DNA from: Micromussa lordhowensis
Taxonomy: Eukaryota > Cnidaria > Anthozoa > Scleractinia > Lobophylliidae
Length of the DNA: 64,000 nucleotides
Assembly (NCBI GenBank): GCA_964020085.1
Contig: OZ026604.1
Span: 447,501 to 511,500, forward strand
Direction: 5' to 3'
Shown here: positions 9,407 to 20,099 of the stretch, piece by piece
How the letters are laid out: each line of letters starts with the position of its first letter
Position numbering within the stretch: position 1 is the stretch's first letter
Made by a program: the position numbers and the translations under genes
The notes under the pieces: model-generated
Told to the model about the DNA's origin: nothing
The model's input: only the letters and a program-made list of their open reading frames with translations
The model's database searches: none

Positions 9407-10687
9407 CTCGACCAGCAACATCTTTCTGAAGCAAATAAAGAATCGCTTCATGTAGCATTAAAACTAAAACGACAAGAAATGGAAGAAATAATCCGCTACA
9501 AAACGGCAGGGGCCATTTTAAGATCTAAAATAAGATGGTATAACGAGGGCGAAAGAAATACAAAATACTTTCACAGTCTGGAGAAGCGCCACTTCAATTG
9601 CAAAAGTATAAGAAATCTCAAAACTGAAAATAACTCAAGAATATCAAAAGATGCTGAAATCCTGCAGGAAGCAAAAACATTTTACGAATCCCTTTACTCT
9701 TCCAGAAAAGATCCAAGCACAATTCAAAAAAGAGAGGAGTCTTTCTTTCCAGATAACAACAAAATAAAGTTAACCTATAATCAAAAAATATCCTGCCAAG
9801 GCTTGTTATCCGCAGAGGAGTGTTTAGTGAGTTTAAAGACGATGGAATCAGGTAAATCCCTTGGGACAGATGGCCTCCCAGCAGAATTTTACAAAATCTT
9901 TTGGGATGATGTATCCACTTTTTTAATGGACGCCCTAAATATGTCTTTCTCAAAAAGTTATCCTTCGATCTCACAGAGAAGGGGATTAATAACTCTACTA
10001 CCGAAGAAAAACAAACCTCGGCAATATTTGAAAAATTGGAGACCTATCACCTTGTTAAATTGTGATTACAAAATTGCTGCCACATCAATTGCGACAAGGT
10101 TGAGAAAGGTTCTGCCACACTTAATAAACAATGATCAAACAGGTTTCCTCAAAGGTAGGTTTATCAGAGAAAATATTAGGTTGATAAACAGCGTGATTGA
10201 TTACGCTGAGAAACAGAATACCCCTGGCTTGTTACTCTTCGTTGACTTCGAAAAGGCATTCGATACTCGGGAATGGACCTTTGTTGAGAAAACGCTTTCT
10301 TTCTACAACTTCGGAGAGTCTATTAAATCTTGGATTAAATTATTATATACCAATTTTACAAGCTGCATACAAAATAATGGCTGGTCTTCCGACTTTTTTC
10401 AGCTCGGTAGAGGGGTCCGACAAGGCTGCCCACTATCGCCATACCTCTTTATTTTATGTGTAGAGATTCTAGCTAGTGCTGTTAGAAACAATGATGGGAT
10501 CAAGGGTATTTGTATATCAGAAACTGAATGTAAAATAAGCCAATCCGCGGATGATACCACCTTAATCTTAGACGGCACAGACAGCTCTGCAAAACACTCT
10601 TTCTGTTTGTTGGACTCGTTTACGGAAATTTCAGGCCTAAAAGTCAATTACGAGAAAACTGAAGCGAGGTGGTTCACTTCGCCCTAA
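9407..10687 (+). pseudogene. LINE reverse transcriptase domain (copy 3)
   Basis: Same 402-residue RT remnant as copy 2 (ATG 9479), including the Ser in place of the aromatic residue before ADD (codon 10544-10546). One synonymous change is visible in the catalytic Asp codon (GAC at 5621-5623, GAT at 10550-10552). It ends at the shared TAA 10685-10687. Confidence 0.92.
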
Positions 10688-11359
10688 AAAAGAAGAATAG
10701 GAATTAACAAAAATATACGGTGGTCCTTTTGCAAAGTCAACGCCTTAGGGGTCTGGTTTTCAACCATCAAAGAGGAGTCAGCAATGTTAAATTTCCAAGA
10801 GAAGAAAGAAAAAATCTCCAAAATAATTGAAAACTGGCAATTCAGAATACTCACACTCCTTGGAAAAATAACAATCATTAAGAGTCTACTCGCTTCCCAA
10901 CTAGTTTATGTTCTATCTCCACTTCCTACACCAAGCGGCTGCCTTATAGAAATAAACAGTTTGTTATATAGATTTTCATGGAATGGAAAATGTGACAAAA
11001 TTAAAAGAACTTACATGATAAACGATTTTACTAAAGGGGGACTTAAAATGCTTGATATTCAAAGCTTCAATAATGCCGTAAAGGCAAAGTGGGTTCAAAG
11101 ATATCTAGACCCCAATAATAAAAGGGAAATGGAAATTGTTTACGGATTTTTTTTTCTAGGAAACCACCATGCAACGGCGCTTTACTCAGGTAACTTAAAA
11201 CCCGAGGATGTTGGCTCTCTAGAAATTGAGGACTCCTTCACCAAGGAACTTGTTGAAGCTTGGTGCCGTCTAAACCTCAATTGCAATCCTATATCTTTCT
11301 CTAGCATGCCAATATGGTACAATTCTTCCATACGCATTAACGGTAATCCTTTTTTTTAA
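10688..11359 (+). pseudogene. LINE ORF2 remnant: connection region (copy 3)
   Basis: As 5759-6430, with one amino-acid change (Lys to Ile, codon 10946-10948). It ends at TAA 11357-11359. The T8A7 run here has one more A than in copies 1 and 2, which puts the downstream segment back in the same frame, separated only by the TAA. Confidence 0.85.
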
Positions 11360-12163
11360 AAAAAGCTGGTTTGTGGCAGGTGTAACTACAGCAAGTTTCT
11401 AACATTCGAAGCCTTTAAAGAGAAATACACCGTAAAAGCCAATTTTCTTGAGTACCACAGCGTTCTGACAACAGTATTGAACGCGAAAAAGAATTTGGTT
11501 TTTAGCCAAACGTCAAACACTGAACAACTAGTAGGGTCAAGGAACTTTTGTAAATTAGCTTACAACATACTTCTCGATCGACAAGCATCCCTGCCGCAAA
11601 GAAATCAAGATAAATGGATTTCCGACTTTCAGGCATACGCTGCCAAGGAGATTGATTGGAGTAAAACATACAGTTTGCCGTTGCTATGTACTCGCGAATC
11701 CAAATTAAGAGTTTTCCAGTTTAAATTAATTCATCGACGAATCTCCACAAACAGATACCTCTTCAAAGTTGGAATCTCATCAAGTGAACAGTGCTCCTTC
11801 TGTGAAAATACATCGGAATCGCTGTTACATCTCTTTTGGGAATGTCCAAAAACCAAAGTATTCTGGAACGAAGTTATAAAATGGTTAGGTAGCTTTTCCT
11901 GTCTCTTGAGAAAAAGTTTCTCCCCTCAGTTATGTTTGGGTTTTGTGGATGACAGTACAGCCCTCCTCCTTCATCACGCCCTCCTAATTGTCAGATATCA
12001 CATTTTTTGGGCTAAATCAATGCACCACCTCCCCTCGCTAGAACTTTTCATTCGGAATTTTCTGACCTGCTTGGAAGTAGAAAGACGCTTTTCACTTAAA
12101 AATGGGTTATTAGCAAAATTCAATAAAAAATGGGGACCTCTTCTCGCTGAACAAGAAAATTAG
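11360..12163 (+). pseudogene. LINE ORF2 remnant: C-terminal CCHC domain (copy 3)
   Basis: Identical in translation to the copy 1 and copy 2 C-terminal domain, with the CCHC knuckle in CSFCENTSESLLHLFWEC. It ends at TAA 12161-12163. Unlike the other copies, it is in the same frame as the connection region. Confidence 0.87.
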
Positions 12164-12545
12164 CTTTCGGTTCGTCTCGAACGTATTTGTTCTGCTTATC
12201 TGTGTCTCCTTGCGCACGCTGACGTGAAGAGAACAGCTAACGTTGAACCCTACTCTATACCTACCGAAACAGAAATGTGTTACCGCCTCCAAATCCAAAT
12301 GAAACAAAAAAAAAAAATTTACACCAATAAACATATCCTAGAGTTAATATTTGTCACGCTCAAAATGTTTAGAAAAAATGTAGAGAAAATAATAAAATCA
12401 ACTCTATAAATCAATAGGTAAGAACAAGTTTATTTTAATGTTACAAAATTAAGTAGGTCAGCAAATATACATGTAATATCTTAAAGTACCTAAAGTACAA
12501 ATGTTGTAAGTAGTTTCTTCCCTTTTTTTCTTTTTTTTTCGTTTT
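12164..12545 (+). other. LINE 3' UTR, truncated (copy 3)
   Basis: Matches 7234-7615 with small homopolymer differences (for example T9 in place of T8 near 12531). The match to copy 2 ends after CGTTTT; the next bases belong to satellite A. Confidence 0.8.
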
Positions 12546-13449
12546 GCCCACGTGCGCTCAGGGTCGTCACAGCACGACTCCGTCAGCCTGGTGGGTCAGA
12601 AATGCGTGCAATTTGCTGACAACGAATGAGGGGGGACAGGCTGCATGGCACAGAGCCAGCGTCCCCGGCTGCGAGTTGACGGCCGCGAAAAGGGCGTCAC
12701 GGCGTGCCCAGAAGGTGGCCCGAGCCCCAGGAACCCAAAAGAGCCTGGCCATATGCGCTCAGGGTCGTCACAGCACGACTCCGTCAGCCTGGTGGGTCAG
12801 AAATGCGTGCAATTTGCTGACAACGAATGAGGGGGGTCGGGCTGCATGGCACAGAGCCAGCGTCCCCGGCTGCGAGTTGACGGCCGCGAAAAGGCCGTCA
12901 CGGCGTGCCCAGAAGGTGGCCCGAGCCCCAGGAACCCAAAAGAGCCTGGCCACGTGCGCTCAGGGTCGTCACAGCACGACTCCGTCAGCCTGGTGGGTCA
13001 GAAATGCGTGCAATTTGCTGACAACGAATGAGGGGGGTCGGGCTGCATGGCACAGAGCCAGCGTCCCCGGCTGCGAGTTGACGGCCGCGAAAAGGGCGTC
13101 ACGGCGTGCCCAGAAGGTGGCCCGAGCCCCAGGAACCCAAAAGAGCCTGGCCACGTGTGCTCAGGGTCGTCACAGAACGACTCCGTCAGCCTGGTGGGTC
13201 AGAAATGCGTGCAATTTGCTGACAACGAATGAGGGGGGTCGGGCTGCATGGCACAGAGCCAGCGTCCCCGGCTGCGAGTTGACGGCCGCGAAAAGGGCGT
13301 CACGGCGTGCCCAGAAGGTGGCCCAAGCCCCAGGAACCCAAAAGAGCCTGGCCACATGCGTTCAGGGTCGTCACAGCACGACTCCGTCAGCCTGGTGGGT
13401 CAGAAATGCGTGCAATTTGCTGACAACGAATGAGGGGGGTCGGGCTGCA
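12546..13449. repeat. Satellite A: GC-rich 201-bp tandem repeat, about 4.5 copies
   Basis: Direct repeats with starts at about 12548, 12749, 12950, 13151 and 13352, an exact 201-bp spacing. The last unit is partial (about 98 bp). Units differ by only a few substitutions, for example CACGTG at 12549 against CATATG at about 12750. The sequence is GC-rich and unrelated to the LINE or to satellite B. Because 201 is a multiple of three, frames stay open across units, including a 356-codon frame that begins at the junction; I read that as a by-product of repetition. I do not recognise the family. Confidence 0.93.
12595..12620 (+). other. Hairpin in satellite A unit, repeated in each copy
   Basis: GTCAG at 12595-12599 pairs with CTGAC at 12616-12620, and the inner AAAT pairs with ATTT across one bulged G. 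This gives a stem of about nine pairs with a short loop containing GCGTGCA. The same arms are present at +201 intervals in the later units. No ribozyme core is present, and any function is unknown. Confidence 0.4.
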
Positions 13450-16400
13450 GCAAAATGTTCTGCTAGGTTGGCACTTCAAGGAAATCCTAGTAAGGACATG
13501 ATGGCATTGGCGCCAGGGTGTTTTTTCTGGCCTTCTTTTTGCAGTAGTTTTCCCTGGTCCCAACTTTGCAGAATTTCAGAAAACGCGCGCTGGGGGTCCC
13601 CTTGGCAAATGTGACATAGCTCGGCTTCACGGACACTTTAAGAGGCGCGGTTTGCAGCAAAATGTTCTGCTAGGTTGGCACTTCAAGGAAATTCTAGTTA
13701 GGACATGATGGCATTGGCGCCAGGGTGTTTTTTCTGGCCTTCTTTTTGCAGTAGCTTTCCCTAATCCCAACTTTGCAGAATTTCAGAAAACGCGCGCTGG
13801 GGGTCCCCTTGGCAAATTTGACATAGCTCGGCTTCACGGACACTTTAAGAGGCGCGGTTTGCAGCAAAATGTTCTACTAGATTGGTACTTCAAGGAAATT
13901 GTAGTTAGGACATGATGGCATTGGCGCCAGGGTGTGTTTTCTGGCCTTCTTTTTGCAGTAGTTTTCCCTGGTCCCAACTTTGCAGAATTTCAGAAAACGC
14001 GCGCTGGGGGTCCCCTTGGCAAATTTGACATAGCTCGGCTTCACGGGCACTTTAAGAGGCGCGGTTTGCAGCAAAATGTTTTGCTAGGTTGGCACTTCAA
14101 GGAAATCTTAGTTAGGACATGATGGCATTGGCGCCACGGTGCTTTTTCTGGCCTTCTTTTTGCAGTAGTTTTCCCTGGTCCCAACTTTGCAGAATTTCAG
14201 AAAACGCGCGCTGGGGGTCCCCTTGGCAAATTTGACATAGCTCGGCTTCACGGGCACTTTAAGAGGCGCGGTTTGCAGCAAAATGTTCTGCTAGGTTGGC
14301 ACTTTAAGGAAATCCTAGTTAGAATATGATGGCATTGGCGCCAGGGTGTTTTTTGTGGCCTTCTTTTTGCAGTAGTTTTCCCTGGTCCCAACTTTGCAGA
14401 ATTTCAGAAAACGCGCGCTCGGGTTGCCCTTGGCAAATGTGACATAGCTCGGCTTCACGGACACTTTAAGAGGCGCGGTTTGCAGCAAAATGTTCTGCTA
14501 AGTTGGCACTTCAAAGAAATTGTAGTTAGGACATGATGGCATTGGCGCCAGGGTGTTTTTTCTGGCCTTCTTTTTGCAGTAGCTTTCCCTAATTTCAACT
14601 TTGCAGAATTTCAGAAAACGCGCGCTGGGGGTCCCCTTGGCAAATTTGACATAGCTCGGCTTCACGGGCACTTTAAGAGGCGCGGTTTGCAGCAAAATGT
14701 TCTACTAGATTGGCACTTCAAGGAAATCCTAGTTAGGACATGATGGCATTGGCGACAGGGTGTTTTTTCTGGCCTTCTTTTTGCAGTAGTTTTCCCTGGT
14801 CCCAACTTTGCAGAATTTCAGAAAACGCGCGCTGGGGGTCCCCTTGGCAAATTTGACATAGCTCGGCTTCACGGGCACTTTAAGAGGCGCGGTTTGCAGC
14901 AAAATGTTCTGCTAGGTTGGCACTTTAAGGAAATGCTAGTTATGACATGATGGCATTGGCGCCAGGGTGTTTTTTCTGGCCTTCTTTTTGCAGTAGTTTT
15001 CCCTGGTCCCAACTTTGCAGAATTTCAGAAAACGCGCGCTGGGGGTCCCCTTGGCAAATTTGACATAGCTCGGCTTCACGGGCACTTTAAGAGGCGCGGT
15101 TTCCAGCAAAATGTTCTGCTAGGTTGGCACTTCAAGGAAATCCTAGCTAGGACATGATGGCATTGGCGCCAGGGTGTTTTTTTCTGGCCTTCTTTTTGCA
15201 GTAGTTTTCCCTGGTCCCAACTTTGCAGAATTTCAGAAAACGCGCGCTGGGGGTCCCCTTGGCAAATGTGACATAGCTCGGCTTCACGGACACTTTAAGA
15301 GGCGCGGTTTGCAGAAAAATGTTCTGCTAGGTTGGCACTTCAAGGAAATTTTAGTTAGGACATGATGGCATTGGCGCCAGGGTGTTTTTTCTGGCCTTCT
15401 TTTTGCAGTAGCTTTCCCTAATCCCAACTTTGCAGAATTTCAGAAAACGCGCGCTGGGGGTCCCCTTGGCAAATTTGACATAGCTCGGCTTCACGGACAC
15501 TTTAAGAGGCGCGGTTTGCAGCAAAATGTTCTACTAGATTGGCACTTCAAGGAAATCCTAGTTAGGACATGATGGCATTGGCGCCAGGGTTTTTTTTCTG
15601 GCCTTCTTTTTGCAGTAGTTTTCCCTGGTCCCAACTTTGCAGAATTTCAGAAAACGCGCGCTGGGGGTCCCCTTGGCAAATTTGACATAGCTCGGCTTCA
15701 CAGGCAATTTAAGAGGCGCGGTTTGCAGCAAAATGTTCTGCTAGGTTGGCACTTCAAGGAAATGATAGATAGGACATGATGGCATTGGCGCCAGGGTGTT
15801 TTTTGTGGCCTTCTTTTTGCAGTAGTTTTCCCTGGTCCCAACTTTGCAGAATTTCAGAAAACGCGCGCTGGGGGTCCCCTTGGCAAATTTGACATAGCTC
15901 GGCTTCACGGGCACTTTAAGAGGCGCGGTTTGCAGCAAAATGTTCTGCTAGGTTGGCACTTCAAGGAAATCGTAGTGAGGACATGATGGCATTGGCGCCA
16001 GGGTGTTTTTTCTGGCCTTCTTTTTGCAGTAGTTTTCCCTGGTCCCAACTTTGCAGAATTTCAGAAAACGCGCGCTGGGGGTCCCCTTGGCAAATGTGAC
16101 ATAGTTTGGCTTCACGGACACTTTAAGAGGCGCGGTTTGCAGCAAAATGTTCTGCTAGATTGGCACTTCAAGGAAATTCTAGTTAGGACATGATGGCATT
16201 GGCGCCAAGGTGTTTTTTCTGGCCTTCTTTTTGCAGTAGCTTTCCCTAATCCCAACTTTGCAGAATTTCAGAAAACGCGCGCTGGGGGTCCCCTTGGCAA
16301 ATTTGACATAGCTCGGCTTCACGGACACTTTAAGAGGCGCGGTTTCCAGCAAAATGTTCTACTAGATTGGCACTTCAAGGAAATCCTAGTTAGGACATGA

Positions 16401-16450
16401 TGGCATTGGCGCCAGGGTGTTTTTTTTCGCCTTCTTTTTGCAGTAGTTTT
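13450..16450. repeat. Satellite B edge: 4-mer (828-bp) higher-order repeat
   Basis: The variant GTAGCTTTCCCTAAT (in place of GTAGTTTTCCCTGGT) occurs at 13751, 14579, 15408 and 16236. The spacings are 828, 829 and 828 bp, or four monomers. Each is followed one unit later by the variant TTCTACTAGATTGG. This subtype is not seen deeper in the array. Confidence 0.75.
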
Positions 16451-19400
16451 CCCTGGTCCTAACTTTGCAGAATTTCAGAAAACGCGCGCTGGGGGTCCCC
16501 TTGGCAAATTTGACATAGCTCGGCTTCACAGGCACTTTAAGAGGCGCGGTTTGCAGCAAAATGTTCTGCTAGGTTGGCACTTGAAGGAAATCTTAGTTAG
16601 GACATGATGGCATTGGCGCCAGGGTGTTTTTTGTGGCCTTCTTTTTGCAGTTGTTTTCCCTGGTCCCAACTTTGCAGAATTTCAGAAAACGCGCGCTGGG
16701 GGTCCCCTTGGCAAATTTGACATAGCTCGGCTTCACGGGCACTTTAAGAGGCGCAGTTTGCAGCAAAATGTTCTACTAGATTGGCACTTGAAGGAAATCC
16801 TAGTTAGGACATGATGGCATTGGCGCCAGGGTGTTTTTTTTCGCCTTCTTTTTGCAGTAGTTTTCCCTGGTCCTAACTTTGCAGAATTTCAGAAAACGCG
16901 CGCTGGGGGTCCCCTTGGCAAATTTGACATAGCTCGGCTTCACGGGCACTTTAAGAGGCGCGGTTTGCAGCAAAATGTTCTGCTAGGTTGGCACTTCAAG
17001 GAAATGTTAGTTAGGACATGATGGCATTGGTGCCAGGGATTTTTTTTCTGGCCTTCTTTTTGCAGTAGTTTTCCCTGGTCCCAACTTTGCAGAATTTCAG
17101 AAAACGCGCGCTGGGGGTCCCCTTGGCAAATTTGACATAGCTCGGCTTCACGGGCACTTTAAGAGGCGCGGTTTGCAGCAAAATGTTCTGCTAGGTTGGC
17201 ACTTCAAGGGAATCCTAGTTAGGACATGATGGCATTGGCGCCAGGGTGTTTTTTCTGGCCTTCTTTTTGCAGTAGTTTTCCCTGGTCCCAACTTTGCAGA
17301 ATTTCAGAAAACGCGCGCTGGGGGTCCCCTTGGAAAATTTGACATAGCTCGGCTTCACGGGCACTTTAAGAGGCGCGGTTTGCAGCAAAATGTTCTGCTA
17401 GGTTGGCACTTTAAGGAAATTCTAGTTAGGACATGATGGCATTGGCGCCAGGGTGTTTTTTCTGGCCTTCTTTTTGCAGTAGTTTTCCCTGGTCCCAACT
17501 TTGCAGAATTTCAGAAAACGCGCGCTGGGGGTCCCCTTGGCAAATTTGACATAGCTCGGCTTCACGGGCACTTTAAGAGGCGCGGTTTGCAGCAAAATGT
17601 TCTGCTAGGTTGGCACTTTCAGGAAATTTTAGTTAGGACATGATGGCATTGGCGCGAGGGTGTTTTTTCTGGCCTTCTTTTTGCAGTAGTTTTCCCTGGT
17701 CCCAACTTTGCAGAATTTCAGAAAACGCGCGCTGGGGGTCCTCTTGGCAATTGTGACATAGCTCGGCTTCACGGACACTTTAAGAGGCGCGGTTTGCAGC
17801 AAAATGTTCTGCTAGGTTGGCACTTCAAGGAAATCTTAGTTAAGACATGATGGCATTTGCGCCAGGGTGTTTTTTCTGGCCTTCTTTTTGCAGTAGTTTT
17901 ACCTGGTCCCAACTTTGCAGAATTTCAGAAAACGCGCGCTGGGGGACCCCTTGGCAAATGTGACATAGCTCGGCTTCACGGACACTTTAAGAGGCGCGGT
18001 TTGCAGCAAAATGTTCTGCTAGGTTGGCACTTCAAGGAAATCCTCGTTAGGACATGATGGCATTGGCGCCAGGGTGTTTTTTCTGGCCTTCTTTTTGCAG
18101 TAGTTTTCCCTGGTCCCAACTTTGCAGAATTTCAGAAAACCCGCGCTGGGGGTCCGCTTGGAAAATTTGACATAGCTCGGCTTCACGGACACTTTAAGAG
18201 GCGCGGTTTGAGGCAAAATGTTCTACTAGGTTGGCACTTCAAGGAAATTATAGTTAGGACATGATGGTATTGGCGCCAGGGTGTTTTTTCTGGCCTTCTT
18301 TTTGCAGTAGTTTTCCCTGGTCCGAACTTTGCAGAATTTCAGAAAAGGCGCGCTGGGGGTCCCCTTGGCAAATTTGACATAGCTTGGCTTCACGGGCACT
18401 TTAAGAGGCGCGGTTTGCAGCAAAATGTTCTGCTAGGTTGGCACTTCAAGGAAATTTTAGTTAGGACATGATGGCTTTGGCGCCAGGGTGTTTTTTCTGG
18501 CCTTCTTTTTGCAGTAGTTTTCCCTGGTCCCAACTTTGCAGAATTTCAGAAAACGCGCGCTGGGGGTCCCCTTGGCAAATGTGACATAGCTCGGCTTCAC
18601 GGACACTTTAAGAGGCGCGGTTTGCAGCAAAATGTTCTGCTAGGTTGGCACTTCAAGGAAATCCTAGTTAGGACATGATGGCATTGGCGCCAGGGTGTGT
18701 TTTCTGGCCTTCTTTTTGCAGTAGTTTTCCCTGGTCCCAACTTTGCAGAATTTCAGAAAACGCGCGCTGGGGGTCCCCTTGGCAAATGTGACATAGCTCG
18801 GCTTCACGGACACTTTAAGAGGCGCGGTTTGCAGCAAAATGTTCTGCTAGGTTGGCACTTCAAGGAAATGTTACTTAGGACATGATGGCTTTGGAGACAG
18901 GGTGTTTTTTCTGGCCTTCTTTTTGCAGTAGTTTTCCCTGGTCCCAACTTTGCAGAATTTCAGAAAACGCGCGCTGGGGATCCCCTTGGCAAATTTGACA
19001 TAGCTCGGCTTCACGGACACTTTAAGAGGCGCGGTTTGCAGCAAAATGTTCTACTAGGTTGGCACTTTAAGGAAATTATAGTTAGGACATGATGGCATTT
19101 GCGCCAGGGTGTTTTTTCTGGCCTTCTTTTTGCAGTTGTTTTCCCTGGTCCTAACTTTGCAGAATTTCAGAAAACGCGCGCTGGGGGTCCCCTTGGCAAA
19201 TGTGACATAGCTCGGCTTCACGGACACTTTAAGAGGCGCGGTTTGCAGCAAAATGTTCTGCTAGGTTGGCACTTCAAGGAAATTGTAGTTAGGACATGAT
19301 GGCATTGGCGCCAGGGTGTTTTTTCTGGCCTTCTTTTTGCAGTAGTTTTCCCTGGTCCCAACTTTGCAGAATTTCAGAAAACGCACGCTGGGGGTCCCCT

Positions 19401-20099
19401 TGGCAAATTTGACATAGCTCGGCTTCACGGGCACTTTAAGAGGCGCGGTTTGCAGCAAGATGTTCTACTAGGTTGGCACTTGAAGGAAATGTTAGTTAGG
19501 ACATGATGGCATTGGCGCCAGGGTGTTTTTTCTGGCCTTCTTTTTGCAGTAGTTTTCCCTGGTCCCAACTTTGCAGAATTTCAGAAAACGCACGCTGGGG
19601 GTCCCCTTGGCAAATGTGACATAGCTCGGCTTCACGGACACTTTAAGAGGCGCGGTTTGCAGCAAAATGTTCTGCTAGGTTGGCACTTCAAGGAAATCCT
19701 AGTTAGGGCATGATGGTATTGGCGCCAGGGTGTTTTTTCTGGCCTTCTTTTTGCAGTAGTTTTCCCTGGTCCCAACTTTGCAGAATTTCAGAAAACGCGC
19801 GCTGGGGGTCCCCTTGGCAAATTTGACATAGCTCGGCTTCACGGGCACTTTAAGAGGCGCGGTTTGCAGCAAAATGTTCTGCTAGGTTGGCACTTCAAGG
19901 AAATTTTAGTTAGGACATGATGGCATTGGCGCCAGGGTGTTTTTTCTGGCCTTCTTTTTGCAGTAGTTTTCCCTGGTCCCAACTTTGCAGAATTTCAGAA
20001 AACGCGCGCTGGGGGTCCCCTTGGCAAATTTGACATAGCTCGGCTTCACGGACACTTTAAGAGGCGCGGTTTGCAGCAAAATGTTCTGCTAGGTTGGCA

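Larger units (their letters stand above)
5662..10590. repeat. Tandem segmental duplication, unit 2
   Basis: Second unit, 4929 bp long. It aligns to unit 1 with an offset of 5661, then 5655 after a 6-bp loss in the T-rich 3' UTR near 7615, then 4929 after a 726-bp deletion whose junction is at 8975/8976. Apart from these indels I see only isolated base differences, so the duplication looks recent. Confidence 0.93.
9095..12545 (+). mobile_element. L1-clade LINE, copy 3 (both ends truncated)
   Basis: Almost identical to copy 2 in coding content, with the same three nonsense codons (9404-9406, 10685-10687, 11357-11359). The 3' UTR stops at 12545 in the pyrimidine block, so the polyadenylation signal and tail are absent and satellite A follows at once. 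This is a physical break of an already inserted element and not normal LINE truncation, which affects the 5' end. Confidence 0.92.
10591..12545. repeat. Tandem segmental duplication, unit 3, truncated
   Basis: Third, incomplete unit. It matches unit 2 from 5662 onward and breaks off in the T-rich part of the LINE 3' UTR, just after a CGTTTT at 12540-12545, where satellite A begins. Differences from unit 2 include an A-to-T change at 10947 (Lys to Ile in the ORF2 remnant), one extra A in the T/A run near 11360, and a T9 instead of T8 run near 12531. Confidence 0.92.

Noticed and set aside
1..12545. Three independent LINE insertions side by side
   Set aside because: All copies share flanking DNA, truncation point and nonsense codons, which independent insertions would not.
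13500..13520. Pol III A box in satellite B (TGGCGCCAGGG)
   Set aside because: It fits the A box only with a gap, and there is no B box at the proper distance.
12544..13614. 356-codon open frame on the + strand across satellite A into satellite B
   Set aside because: It starts at the LINE/satellite junction with a TTG codon, consists of 67-residue repeats forced by the 201-bp period, and other frames on both strands are also open. There is no recognisable domain.
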